The notes: a model not told the origin generated them from the letters alone. Numbered from the stretch's first letter, positions 1 through 11,129 are shown. The stretch is 64,000 nt of DNA from Gautieria morchelliformis (GCA_015179125.1 WHVA01000232.1:104093-168092), one strand, 5' to 3'. A program made the numbers and translations.

Positions 1-94
1 AGTATGACTAGTTACAATGAGAGAGTATTAGACTACCATATGGAGTAATAGTAGTTGTCTAGATATTTGTAATATATATGATTAGTTATAATGA

Positions 95-125
95 CTAGCC
101 AATAGACCTGTGCTTCGCACCGGGT
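95..125 (-). other. Helitron H1 3' terminus: hairpin plus CTAG
   Basis: On the minus strand a stem of CCGGTGC and GCACAGG (one mismatch, loop GAA) is followed by eight bases and then CTAG. The next base outside is T. A hairpin close upstream of CTRR is the known Helitron termination signal. Three better-paired versions occur at 6682, 9986 and 13580. Confidence 0.7.
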
Positions 126-222
126 TATTTAGGGTTAACATTGCACATGGGTAGTTAATAGAATCAAAGAATTATTTGGTGAAATGCAACTACATACATT
201 AAATACAAATGGAAATACATAT

Positions 223-2069
223 TTAATCAGGCTTCAGCAACACTTCTTTGTATACAATATTAGAAGTTTTGTTCCCCTCCCCTAAAAGAATATGGACTCT
301 GTTCCAATTAGTGCCTCTTGACACTGCAACATACAACTGTCCATGTGCAAATACCACGTATCGCAAGTCTATGCCTACCGTGCCAAGAGACTGCCCTTGA
401 GACTTGTTGATAGTCATGGCAAAGGCCAGCCTGACAGGAAACTGGCGATGCTGGAGCTCAAATGGCAATTGGTCTGAGGTGGGTGTCACTGTCATCCTAG
501 GGATAAATGCAGTCTCTCCTGCAAATGGTCCTGAAATGATCCTCACAAAGAGTACCCTGTTGGTCATATTGATGAGACGCAACCTTGTACCATTGCAGAG
601 TCCACGACCAAGGTCAATATTCCGAAGAAGCATGAGTACCACTCCAGGTTTAAGCCTGAGTTGAGATGGAGGAAGCCCACCCATGTTGAGTGAGTTGAGA
701 TACTCCACAGGATACACATTGCCATCTTCATTTCCTTTGACTGAGTCTGCACTGGGATAGAGACGCTCCTCCCCAGGGAATACATTGAGCACCCCAGCAT
801 TAACCTCATCCATTTCCATATTGCGAGGGCAAAGGATGGCATGTTCCAAAAAGTATTTGTCTTGGAGTGCCTCCCCAGTACCAATGTTAGGATAGATAGC
901 TGCAATGAGATCTGACACCTGTGGTCCACAGATCATGTGCTGAGGAAGTGTCAATGAATTGTCCAAAGGGAGATCCTTTCCCTGACCAACATCAGAGAGC
1001 CACTGAGCAAATTGTTCACTCTGGGGATCATGAGGGTCGACTCGCATATTTTGAGTAAGATGGAGGACCTTGACATGATGCCACAAAGGAGATCTTTGGA
1101 TAGAAGCACCCACAATCTCCTCCTTGTTACCTCGAGGAACAACAGGCAGAGTTTGCTGGAAATCTCCACCCCAAGCCACAGTAATACCACCAAATGGACG
1201 ATCTGGACGCTCTAGGACATCCCTGCAGGTTCTGTCGACAGCTTCAACTACATGACGATGCTGCATAGGCACCTCATCCCATATGATCAAATGGACCTGC
1301 TTGAGAAGTTCTGCCAATGGTGAGCCTCTTTTGATGTCACATAGAGAACCCTCATGAATCAGAATTGGAATCTTGAGCATAGCATGTGATGTTCTGCCCC
1401 CAATCAGAAGCAATGCTGCAATTCCTGAAGATGCAATGCATAGGACAGTAAGACCCCTTCCTCTGATAGAATGAGCCAGGGTGTTCCAGGTAAAAGTTTT
1501 GCCTGTACCACCAGGGCCATTGACAAAGAACAGAAGACCCTCTCCATTTATGGCTGAATGGAGGATCTCATCATGGACACGCCTCTGTTCTGCATTAAGC
1601 TTGTCAATATTGGTGGCGGCTTTTTCCAGCTCTGTAGCTGGGTCATAGTCCCGCTGCTCAGCTATCCAACGGTTCCCTACCAATCCCTCCCAGTGCCCCA
1701 TTATCTGTGGCATATCTGGGAACTCATCCAGAGACTTCCCCCCTGACATATGATCTTGTCAATGAGAAAGAGACCAAAGTCATAGATTTGATCATTGGTA
1801 GGATGGTGAATGCCATGCCTATTTTGAAGCTGATACTCCAGGTCATCACAAATACGCTCCTGAAACTCCTCCCAGATTTGAGCAGGCCCAGCAGGGTTAC
1901 ACCGAAGGAGAATAGTGACAAATAACCTCCTGAGCTGGAAACCTGTTTGTATATGTGCAGCCTCCTGAAGACACTGTGTCCACTCTGAATCATCTTCTAA
2001 CAGGCCCCTTGCCAGGCATGCAGCCTTGTAAGTAGGACAAAGGTCACCATCAAATGATCTAAGCTCCTC
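223..2069 (-). pseudogene. Helitron H1 helicase half (Pif1-like), frameshifted
   Basis: This encodes the C-terminal half of a Rep-helicase that would unwind DNA during rolling-circle transposition. The main frame (1749 to 223) shows a Walker A loop PGGTGKTF, Walker B LIIWDE, the GGDFQQTLP motif, TQNMRV, and the late motifs TINKSQGQS and VAVSRGTNWNRV, in Pif1 order. The upstream frame, starting at the EELRSFDG motif at about 2069, carries the linker region up to DKIICQGG. The two frames meet at a six-C run (1738-1743), so a homopolymer slip explains the break. H4 has the same protein in one frame. The upstream Rep part is missing from this strand because it lies inverted at 2070-4437. Confidence 0.85.
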
Positions 2070-4437
2070 CCTGTGCCCCCTGTGCCTCCACACCCTCTGC
2101 ATCCCCCTGCTCCTCCTCAGCCCCCTCCACTTCCACCGCCTCCACCAATGCCTTTACAAAACCTTCCGCTAGCACGTCGCCCTTTGATTGAACAACAGAT
2201 TGCACCTCATGACCTTGGTGCTATGGATTACAAATGTCCAAAATGTAAAGCATGGCATTGGAAGGCAGAGCGTCTGTCCGACTCTACCATTGCTGAGCCC
2301 AAATTTGGTATATGTTGTTCAAAGGGCCAGATACACCTTGAATTGTTGATGGAACCTCCAGAACCACTAAAGACTCTTTTGGTCAGCCAAGACAGGCGTG
2401 GCAAACAGTTTAGGGAAAGATTCGGAACTATAATGCTGCACTGGCATTCGTCTCTGTGGGAGTGAACATAGATGACACGGTCGTGAATAGACCTGGGCCA
2501 TATGTCTTCAAAATTCAGGGAGGCCTCTATCATATTCATGGCGCTCTTCTTCCTACTCAGGGTCAGGATAGGGCACCCAGCTATGCGCAGCTCTACTTTT
2601 ATGATCCAGCAGAGGCTTTGCAACGTAGGGAGGCCAATAACGGTTTTGATCCTTTGGATTCAGATGTTTTAAGTGACCTCCAGGAAATGATGCAGGCTCA
2701 CAATCCATTGGTTCCAATCTATCAGCAGGCGATGGAAAGGCTTAGGAACCAGCCAGATAGGTTGACTGTGGAGGCCAGACTCACCTACAGAGCACATACA
2801 GACCAGAGAAGATATAATATTCCTACAGCGGATGAGATTGCCATTGTGCTCCCTGCAGAAGGTGTGCCTGGAGGCACTAGAGACATTGTCATTCAGCTTA
2901 GAGGTGGAGAACTGCAACGAATTCAGGCTGAACATGCTTTGTATGTACCACTACATTATGTCCTTCTCTCTCCCAGAGGTGAATCAGGCTGGGATTGGGA
3001 CATTCCACGGATAGACCAAGCTCTTCCACGACAAGGCCAGGAGGGGGAGGAGGAGGAGGACCCTTCAAGTGACAGGCATGTGACCATGTCAAAATACTAT
3101 CGTTATCGTCTTTTTCCAAGGGAGGGTGAAGCTGAAACTCTCTTCCTGGCTGGCAAGCTCTTTCAGCAATTCATTGTGGATGCCTGGGCAGCGACTGAAC
3201 AGCAGAAGCTAAATTGGATCAAATACCATCAACACGAGCTGCGAGCTGAGGTCTACAATCAGATGATTGATACATTTGGACCTGAGGACAATCAGGCCAA
3301 TCCAGCTAACTTGGGACAAAAGGTCATCTTGCCTGCTACATTTACTGGGAGTGCCAGGGATATGAACGAGAATTTTCAAAATTCAATGGCAATCACTAGG
3401 AAGCATGGTCCAGCAGATGTCTTTGTGACAATGACAGCAAACCCCCAGTGGAAAGAAATCAAAGATGCTCTCAAGCCAGGCCAGACTCCCAGTGATCGTC
3501 CTGACTTGGTTGCAAGGGTTTTCCATCTCAAGAAGGAGCAATTGATCAAACGTATCATGAAGGATGGTATCCTTGGTCGCACAGTTGCACCTGTCCATGT
3601 GATCGAATTCCAGAAGCGGGGGCTCCCTCATATGCACCTTCTCATATGGTTTAAAGAGGAGGATAAGATCAGGACACCGGAAGCTGTGGATGCTTTGGTT
3701 TGGGCTGTCTTTCCTGATCAGCAAGAGCATCCAAGGCTCTACAAATTAGTTGGTGATCTAATGACTCATGGCCCCTGTGGACAAGCGCGTCCTCGGGCTT
3801 CTTGCATGACAGAGGGCAAGTGTTCTAAACATTTCCCAAAGGAATTTTGTGAGGTGACATCTGTCACTGAAGATGGCTATCCACAGTATCGCCGTCCTAA
3901 TGATGGCAGACAGCATAATGTCAGAGGCAACATCATGGACAACCGCGACGTGGTTCCGTATTGTCCCACCCTCCTCTTGGAATTTGAATGCCATATTAAT
4001 GTGGAACCCACTTTCAATGTGCGCTCTATCAAGTACATTCACAAGTATATGTACAAGGGGCCTGACAGGACCACAATGACCATTAATAAGGAGAGGGATG
4101 ACGTTAAACAGTACCTCGATGCACGCTATGTCAGCTCACATGAAGGTGCTTGGAGACTGCTGGAATATAAAATGCATGTTCAGGTCCCTCCTGTCATGGC
4201 ACTTCCAGTCCATTTGCCAGGCCAGCACAATGTGATATTTGATCCTCATATTGATCCAGGCATGGCTTTGCAGAGGGCAGCAGATGCTAAGACCATGATC
4301 ATGGCCTATTTTGAAGCCAATGACAGATATCCTGAGGCGCGTGAACTACTCTATGTGGAATTTCCTGAGCACTATGTTTGGAAAAAGCAAGCCAAGCGGT
4401 GGCAACCTCGCCAGCGGGGTTTCAGTCTCGGTCGCCT
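2070..4437 (+). pseudogene. Helitron H1 Rep domain, inverted block
   Basis: This strand carries the Rep nuclease that nicks and joins DNA in Helitron transposition. It opens with a proline-rich stretch, then a cysteine pair (CPKCKAWHW and ICCSKG), then the Helitron N domain (GVNIDDTVVNRPGPYVF, YAQLYFYD). The HUH motif is in PHMHLLIW, and the paired catalytic tyrosines are in KYIHKYMYKG. The frame changes near 2420-2460, where a one-base loss separates the first ORF from the 2456-4654 ORF. Similarity to H4 stops at GFSLGRL, about 4437. Downstream codons of that ORF read the antisense of the proline-rich N-terminus. In an intact element this block would be on the minus strand between 4438 and 2069. 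Confidence 0.88.
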
Positions 4438-5040
4438 TCCGCAACAGGAGGCACAGGTTGTTGTGGAGCAGGCTGATGAGGCAGTGGAAGTGGAGGGGCC
4501 CGAGGATGAGCAGGTGGATGTGGAGGCTGTGGAAGCACAGGTCGTTGTGGTTCAGGCTGCTGCTGGAGTGGCATTTGATTTGGGAGAGGTTCAGGGTTTG
4601 GATTCAATGCCTGTGCACGTCGTCATGGCCGTCCTCGTTGTGGCAGAGGCATAGGATTGATATTAGCAGCCTGGGCCCACAACAGAGCTACAGCTGCAGA
4701 GCCTATAGGGACAGGAGGAGGAGGTGCTGCCTGGGCCTGTCTTTGATGCACAGGTGCAAGAGGCATATCAGCTAACTGTTCCTGTATGGCACATACAGCA
4801 TCCCGAGGACTTAGATCAGGTGGAATGGCATTTGAAGGTCCAGCCACAGGAGGCCAAGGAATTGCATTGTCCTGAGGGAGTAGAGGTCGAGGAAATGGCT
4901 GAGGAGGTGGAGGGTCAGGATTTCGAAGACGTTCTTCAGCTGCAGTGAGAACCCTATCCCGACGATGCATAGAAGGGGATGTCATTGGCAACTGCCGCTG
5001 ACGCTCCAGAGCACGCTCCTCCTGCCTATCAGGCTCTGGT
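4438..5040 (-). pseudogene. Helitron H1 N-terminal proline-rich segment
   Basis: The minus strand encodes a proline-rich, low-complexity N-terminus (DRVLTAAEERLRNPD, then many PP pairs). A single in-frame TGA near 4623 interrupts it, after which the frame continues RRAQALNPNPEP. The next codon after the stop is CGA, so the stop may be a C-to-T change of an arginine codon, which is an inference. The proline-rich text continues on the opposite strand at about 2075-2150. That split marks one end of the internal inversion. The true protein start, perhaps in an upstream exon near 5040-5100, cannot be fixed. Confidence 0.6.
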
Positions 5041-5180
5041 GTAGAGGGCTCCCTTGAATTACAGTCAGTTTCAAATCAAGCCAATATATATATATATAAT
5101 ATAAAGGATACTCACATTTTCACCATGACTGTAGCTCACGGCCAACAATAGGGGATACCAGGGAGGCAGTCAATGTCCCC
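5041..5180. other. Helitron H1 5' non-coding sequence
   Basis: No gene is seen here. There is a short TA microsatellite at about 5083-5097. The segment lies between the N-terminal coding block and the direct repeats. Confidence 0.4.
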
Positions 5181-5443
5181 CTAAACCGTCTAAACCTAAT
5201 GTGTGCCACCAAACCAATCCCAGTTCACAGACCACACTGGCTATCAGAGTTATAACTCTGGCCGGAATCAAACTGCAATGCAAGCTCCCACTGCACAATC
5301 CAACCAACCAACCAAACAAATCCACCACAGATACCAGTGAGGTGGTAAATCCGCCTAAATCCAATGTGCACCACCAAACCAATCCTAGTCCACAGACCAC
5401 ACTGGAGTTGTAACTCTGGCCAGAATCAAACTGCAATGCAGTA
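5181..5443. repeat. Imperfect direct repeat pair in H1
   Basis: Two related blocks of about 100 bp start near 5181 and 5346. Both contain CCACCAAACCAATCC, then a CACAGACCACACTGG stretch, TAACTCTGGCC and AATCAAACTGCAATGCA. No coding role is apparent. They lie in the 5' non-coding part of Helitron H1. Confidence 0.6.
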
Positions 5444-6032
5444 GAGTATGCCAGTCCACGATACAACCAACTGACCACACCAACTGCTCTAGGAAGGTCA
5501 GATATTAGCACAGCACAGAGCACGCCAAAAACCAAGGAGAGAATCTAAAACATTAGCTTGAAAATCCAACATATGCATTGCAAAACCTTACCAAATAGCT
5601 GCAGGGCTTGACTGAAAGAAATAGCAAATCAGTCAGGGACCAAGCCCAAATAGGCCCCAAAAAGGCAAGGCTCCATGAGAATAAGACCATACCTAAGGAA
5701 TGACAGACTGAAGAACAGATCTGGCATAAAGAAGTCAAATTGTGGCTGAAAAAGCGATATAAAACAACAAAAAATACCAGAAGGAAACAACTATAATTAC
5801 CAGAGGGATTGCAGATATAAATACTTAAAATAGCAAATACAGTAGCATAACACTCACCAGAATGGGGGAGCAATAGCCAGGTAGGATGGGCAGTAGTTAC
5901 AGGACCAAAGTCAACTGCAAAGAGCCTAAAAAATGCCACAAAAAGCGAAAATATAAGAAATAAAAACATAACAAAAATAAAGAAAGGCAGATACAGTAGC
6001 ATAAAACTGACCTGCAATGGCAGACAGGAGGG

Positions 6033-6500
6033 AGGCAGTGAGAGGAGAAACCTGGGGTGAAAAAAGGTCAAAAAAAGAGAAAATAAAATGAAGAAATAAC
6101 AATAATAAAAAAAGGCCAAAAAAGCGAAAATTAATGGAAAAGAAGACACACCAGGGGCAGGGACAGCAGCCAGGAATGGATGGAGGCAAGGAGAGGAGAA
6201 ACCTGGGGTGAAAAAAAGTCAAAAAAAGCGAAAATAAATGAAGAAATAACAATAATAAAAAAAGGCCAAAAAAGCGAAAATTAATGGAAAAGAAGACACA
6301 CCAGGGGCAGGGACAGCAGCCAGGAGTGGATGGAGGCAAGGAGAGGAGAAACCTGGGGTGAAAAAAAGTCAAAAAAAGCGAAAATAAATGAAGAAATAAC
6401 AATAATAAAAAAAGGCCAAAAAAGCGAAAATTAATGGAAAGGAAGACACACCAGGGGCAGGGATGACAGCCAGGAATGGATGGAGGCAAGGAGAGACAGG
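6033..6500. repeat. 150-bp tandem repeat, about three copies
   Basis: The block TGGAGGCAAGGAGAG recurs at 6181, 6331 and 6481, giving an exact 150-bp period, with a partial older copy beginning near 6033. Because 150 is a multiple of three, an ORF on the minus strand stays open as a 50-residue repeat. I read this as a by-product of the array, not as a gene. It belongs to the 5' region of Helitron H1. Confidence 0.8.
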
Positions 6501-6559
6501 CAGGAGGCAGAGACAGCCCGTAGCAGACACAGAGAAGGCCAGTAGCAGACAGAGAGAGA

Positions 6560-6681
6560 GCAGGCTGCGCAGCTAGGAACGGCGCTCGCGGCTGCGCCGC
6601 TCGCGTTCAAACTCAGCAAATTACATAATATTATTACGTAAAACACCCACAACCACCCTTCCAGCAACTTTATACTATAGA
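6560..6681 (-). other. Helitron H1 5' terminal region
   Basis: It contains the GC palindromic motif CGGCTGCGCCGCTCGCG and an AT motif ACATAATATTATTACG. The same two motifs are found just upstream of the 3' ends of H3 and H4, that is, at the 5' ends of H2 and H3. This shared layout places the 5' end of H1 here. Confidence 0.55.
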
Positions 6682-6811
6682 CTAGGTGGATACCCGCGCT
6701 TCGCGCGGGGGTGCAAGTCAAGCACATCGGTAAGGTCAAATGCATCAGCAAGGTCAAACACATTGGGTGAATCAAACTTGGGATAGGTCAAACACATTCC
6801 AAGGTAGGTAA

Positions 6812-7499
6812 TGTTATGACCATACTGGTTGACCAACTCCAGTACCTCCACACCTCCTCCAACTCTATTCCGCAACGTCTGCACTTTGACCTTTTAATCC
6901 CCTTGTTCTTTCCTATTCACATGCTTCCCCCTATGCCTCTATTCACCGGCCTTCCATACTCAACTGTCAGCACAGCAAGTCTGGATCATCAGAAGTCCAT
7001 TTGTTTTGCTATCAATTAGACCTACACACCCCTTGTTCTTTTGCCCATTGTTCTTAGTTTTACCCTGCACCCCCTGGTAGTTCCTCTTGTTCCACATTAG
7101 TTACTTACTCCATGTATCCTAGTGACTTTCGCTTGCACTGGAATTGCTTACCTCTCTACCTTCTAACATGTTGTCTCAGCTGTTTGTATAAAACCCAGTC
7201 ACGTATGCCTCTGTCCTACAATTAGATAATCAACTTTAATATGTGACTCCCTTTGCACTGTTTCCTATTCTTAGCAGAGCAAGTACGTGCAAGGCCTCTG
7301 TCTCTCTGACCTCCGTCTTCCAACTCGATTTCTGATATCCAACTTCACTTAATCCTTGAACCCTTACCTCTTTCAGTTATAATACTTGACCTCCTCCAAC
7401 TTCTGATCTCCAATCTCCAAAATACTTAGGATGATAGTTGGGGGCGCAACATATAAGTTGAAGCCGCAGTCCTTTTAGAGCCAAACCCGATACATAACA
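6812..7499 (+). repeat. LTR family C inside H2 (TSD GGTAA)
   Basis: A 688-bp LTR begins TGTTATGACC and ends ATACATAACA. It is flanked by GGTAA at 6807-6811 and 7500-7504. A TATA-like TATAAAA lies at 7187-7193. Near the 3' end is GCGCAACATATAAGTTGAAG, a module shared with other LTR families here. No internal retroelement sequence adjoins it, so it is a solo LTR. The same LTR sits at the same site in H3. Confidence 0.82.
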
Positions 7500-7534
7500 G
7501 GTAATGACTCTACACATTTCTCCCATGTCTGTGT

Positions 7535-8690
7535 GTCCCCTACCTCACGTGTAGCATGTCCTCACCTGTAGTGTGTCATCACACTTCATCTGTCCTCACA
7601 CATACATCTGTCCTCACACATATCGCCTCCTCACACGTAGCGTGTGCTCACAGGTGGCATGTCCCCACATGTACTGTGTCCCCAAGTATAGTGTGCATAG
7701 TGTGTCCCTCAAGTATAGTGTGTGTAGTGTGTCCCTTGTTTGTAACGTGTCCCTAAGTATAGTGTGCATAGTGTGTCCCCACATGCAGCATGTCCCACAT
7801 GCATAACATGTCCCTCAAGTATTTTGTGTGTAGCATGTCCCTGGTTTGTAGCATGTGGTTTGTAGCATGTCCCCAAATGTAGCATGTCCCTAAATTATAG
7901 CATGTGTGTCCCCCATGCATAGCGTGTCCACATGTGTAGCATGTCTCTACATGTAGTGTGTGTAGCATCTCCCTCAAGTATAGTGTGCAAAGTGTGTCCC
8001 CAATGCATAACATGTCCCCCAAGTATAGTGTGCATAGCATGTCCTTTGTTTGTATTGTGTCCCCCAAGTATAGCATGTGTAGAATGTCCCTTGTTTGTAG
8101 TGCCTGTAGTGTGTCCCTTGTTTGTACCGTGTCCCCCAAGCATAGTGTGTCCCCACATATAGTGTGCACATCCCCATGCATAGCATGCTTGTCCCCATGC
8201 ATAACATGGGTGTCTCCACGCATAACATGGGTGTCCCCAAGCATAGCGTGCGTGTCCCCACACATAACATGCGTGTCTCCATGCATAGCGTGTGTATCCC
8301 CATGCATAGCCTGTCTGTCCCCAAGAATAGTGTGTCCCCACATGTAGCAGGCATGTCCCCATGCATAGCATCCATGTCCCCAAGCAAGCATAGGGTGCAT
8401 GTCCCCACGCATAACATGTGTCTCCAAGCACAACATGCGTGTCCCCAAGCATAGCGTGCGTGTCCCCACGCATAACATGCGTGTCCCCAAGCATAGTGTG
8501 TGTGTCCCCACGCATAACATGTGTGTCTCCCTGCATAACATGAGTGTCTCCACACATAGCATGCGTGTCCCCAAGCATAGCGTGCGTGTCTCCATGCATA
8601 ACATGTCTCCACACATAACATGCGTGTCCCCATGCATAGTGTGTGTAGCATGCCCCTCAAGTATAGCATGCATAGCATATCCCCAAGGGC
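7535..8690. repeat. 21-bp minisatellite in H2
   Basis: Roughly fifty degenerate units of 21 bp follow the pattern GTGTCCCCAMGCATARCATGC. Units become more regular from about 8160 onward. The period is a multiple of three and stops are rare in several frames, so long ORFs appear on both strands with heptad peptides such as MHGDTHA or CVSPRIT. No start context, domain or conservation supports a protein. A second array lies at 11130-12295 in H3. Confidence 0.9.
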
Positions 8691-8699
8691 CTCAAAGTG

Positions 8700-9480
8700 A
8701 AGCAAGCAGAGGCTGTTACTACTTATTAACTTTTAGCAAACTCAGGGACATGTATCAATATTTATTTTGTGACATATACAGACATAAATAAAATAGTCAA
8801 GGAAACCATATTTAAGCAGCTGCTGTCATTAATTTTAGCAAAGTCAGGATTATCTATTTTTTGAAAAATGTCAAAACAAATGTCCAGTAGTACATTTAAG
8901 CTGAAGTTGTTATTAATTTTAGCAGAGTCAAGATTATCTGTTTTTCGAAAAATGTCAAAAAAATGCACTGTACATTTAAGCTGGAGCTGTTGTCAATTTT
9001 CACAAAGTCAGGATAATTTATTGACATCTATCTGTGAAAAAATGTCAAAAAAGTACCGTACATTGAAGCAGAAGCTGTTATTAATGCCCAGCCAAAGCCA
9101 GAGAAGCCCAGAGACTGACAGAGAAACCCCGAGCCCAGCCAAAGCCATAGTAAGCCAGCCACCAGTATAGGTAAGCAGCTTTACAGTAAATAAAACAATA
9201 AAACAAACCACATTTAAAAGCAGAACCTATTGTCATTAATTTTAGAGAAACTTATTGATGTCTATTTTCGAAAAAAACATCAAAAATATAGATATTAAAA
9301 TACAATTTTTTCACCACAGTCTGGGGATGTTATTTAAATTATTTTCGAAAAAATTCACAAAAATATAAAGCACACATGTGACAATACAATATGATGAAAA
9401 AAAAAAAAAAGGAACCAATGAAATTACAAACACAAATAAAATAAAATACATGGCAATGCATTAAAAATCAGATATTACCT
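8700..9480. repeat. Degenerate 80-90-bp repeats and AT-rich spacer in H2
   Basis: At least four related blocks start near 8817, 8899, 8979 and 9066. Each has an AGCTG-rich start, a TTAATTTTAGC-like core, an AAAGTCAGGATTATCT-like stretch and a GAAAAATGTCAAAA tail. The sequence then becomes AT-rich without repeats. No gene is seen. The same series is present at 12310-13060 in H3. Confidence 0.65.
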
Positions 9481-9584
9481 ACCAATAGAAAGCCAGCCAA
9501 GCCAATAGATAGCCAGCTAACCCAAGCAAAAGATAGCCTGCCTGCCAAAGCAATAGACAGCCAGCCAGCTAAAGGAGCAGACAG

Positions 9585-9760
9585 CAGACAGAGCAGAGCA
9601 AACAGCGGACAGAGCAGACAGCAGAGCAGACAACAGAGCAGACAACAGAGCAGACAACAGAGCAGACAACAGAGCAGACAACAGAGCAGACAACAGAGCA
9701 GACAACAGAGCAGACAACAGAGCAGACAACAGAGAAGACAACAGACAGAGCAGACAGCAG
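9585..9760. repeat. 12-bp tandem array in H2
   Basis: About ten near-perfect units of GACAACAGAGCA run from about 9625 to 9740, flanked by looser CAGACAGAGCAG variants. On the minus strand this reads as a LLSA peptide repeat, which I do not call a gene. H3 has only a short, irregular version at about 13170-13250, so the array expanded in H2 or contracted in H3. Confidence 0.85.
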
Positions 9761-9889
9761 AGAGAGGAATTGCTGGTGGGCAGATTCCTGGCGTTCCATC
9801 CTTACCGTTCTGCCTTTATACCGTGCGCGCGCGTCATGCACGGACCATGCGCGAACGGGTCACGTGACCGCGGACGCTGCTGCGCAGCA

Positions 9890-9985
9890 TCCATTGCTCG
9901 CGGCTGCGCCGCTCACCGCTGACCTAATATTTACATAATATTATTTGTCAGCGGTGCGCCCACAACCCACCGAGCTGCTTTCATA
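9890..9985 (-). other. H2 5' end with hairpin around an AT-rich loop
   Basis: A perfect 10-bp stem, CACCGCTGAC and GTCAGCGGTG, encloses a loop with two TAATATT motifs. It lies about 30 bp inside the predicted 5' end. A related hairpin occurs at 13499-13540 in H3. A role in initiation is only an inference. Confidence 0.5.
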
Positions 9986-10146
9986 CTAGGTGGATACCCG
10001 CACTTCGCGCGGGGGTGCAAATCAAACGCCTCGGTAAGGTCAAACGCATCAGCAAGGTCAAACACCTTGGGTAAATCAAACTTGTGATAAGTCAAACACA
10101 TCTTATTGATTAAAAGTAGCTCTAAGTAACACATTGAGGTAGGTAA

Positions 10147-11106
10147 TGTTATGACCATGCTGCTTGACCAACTCTGGTACCTCTGCACCTCCTCTGACTC
10201 TATTCCGCAACTTCCACAGTTTGACCTTTTGATCCCCTTGGTCTTTCCTATTCACATACTTCCCCTTATGACTCTATTCACCAGCCTTCCTTACTTAACC
10301 CTTAGCATAGCAAGTCTGGAGCATCAGGAGTTCCATTTGTACAACATTGGGTGAATCAAACTTGGGATAAGTCAAACACATTCAGATAAGAAAATTTCAT
10401 TCAGATAAGTAAAACTCATCTTATTGCTTGAAAGTAACTCTAAATAACACATCAAGGTAGGTAATGTTATGGCCATGTTCAACCAACTCCGGTACCCCTG
10501 CACCTCCGACTCTATTCCACAATGTCTGCACTTCAACCTTGTGATGCCCTTGTTCTTCACATATTTCCCCTTATGACTCTTTTCACCAGCATTCCATACT
10601 TGACCCTCAGCACAGCAAGTCCAGAGCATCAGGAGTTCCATTTGTTCCACTACCAATTAGACCCTTGGTCTTTTGCCTATTGTTCTTAGTTATACACTGC
10701 ACCCCCTTGTAGTTCCTCTTGTTTCGCATTAGGTACTTTTATCCTAGTTACTTGCACTGGAATTGCTTACCTCTGCCTTCTGACATGTTGTCTCAGCTCT
10801 TTGTATAAAACCCAGTCATGTGTGCCTCTGTTCAGCAATCAGATAATCGACTTTGATACGTGACTCCCTTTGCATTGTCTCCGGTTCTTAGACCTGCAAG
10901 GCCTCTGTCTCTCTGACCTCCGTCTTCCAACTCGATTTCTCATATCCAACTTAACTCAATTCTTGAACCCTTACTACTTCAGTTACAATACTCAACCTCT
11001 TCCAACTTCCAATCTCAGATCTCCAAAATACTTAGGATGATAGTTGGGGGGTGCAACATATAAGTTGAAGCTGCAGTCCTTTTAGATCCAAACCTGATAC
11101 ATAACA
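10147..11106 (+). repeat. LTR family C inside H3 (TSD GGTAA), enlarged by duplication
   Basis: The LTR begins TGTTATGACC and ends ATACATAACA with GGTAA on both sides (10142-10146 and 11107-11111), exactly as in H2. It is 960 bp instead of 688 bp. The Helitron flank (AATCAAACTTG..GATAAGTCAAAC) and the LTR start recur at about 10344-10660, so a tandem duplication crossed the LTR boundary after insertion. Confidence 0.8.
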
Positions 11107-11129
11107 GGTAATGACTCTATACATTTCTC

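Larger units (their letters stand above)
95..6681 (-). mobile_element. Helitron H1, Rep-helicase element with an inverted internal block
   Basis: The element runs right to left. Its 3' end, read on the minus strand, is a GC hairpin (arms around 105-125) followed by CTAG at 98-95 and then T, the expected Helitron end inside an AT target. Its 5' end lies near 6681, where the minus strand reads TCTATAG directly after the CTAG of the next element. It encodes a proline-rich N-terminus, a zinc-finger-like segment, a Rep domain with HUH and two-tyrosine motifs, and a Pif1-like helicase. The segment of about 2070-4437 is inverted relative to the rest, so the element cannot make a continuous protein. 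The exact 5' base is an inference. Confidence 0.78.
6682..9985 (-). mobile_element. Non-autonomous Helitron H2
   Basis: The 3' end on the minus strand is a perfect hairpin CCCGCGC-GAA-GCGCGGG followed by CTAG (6685-6682) and then T. The body holds an LTR insertion, a 21-bp minisatellite, degenerate 80-90-bp repeats and a 12-bp array. The 5' region carries the same GC and AT motifs as H1. No transposition protein is encoded, so it would depend on an H1/H4-type Rep-helicase. H3 is a close relative over its full length. Confidence 0.72.

Noticed and set aside
4422-4654. C-terminal part of the plus-strand Rep ORF beyond GFSLGRL
   Set aside because: Beyond the inversion breakpoint this frame only reads the antisense of the proline-rich N-terminus.
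5553-6489. Hydrophobic Phe/Leu-rich ORFs on the minus strand resembling membrane proteins
   Set aside because: They arise from A-rich text and the 150-bp tandem repeat; no homologous pattern or start is convincing.
7753-8673. 306-codon ORF on the minus strand with MHGDTHA-like repeats
   Set aside because: It is the 21-bp minisatellite read in one frame; other frames on both strands are equally open and no domain or start context supports a gene.
7535-8690. CRISPR array
   Set aside because: Units are contiguous 21-mers without unique spacers, and the context is a fungal Helitron.
9517-9741. Leu/Ser/Ala repeat peptide on the minus strand
   Set aside because: It is a translation of the 12-bp array.
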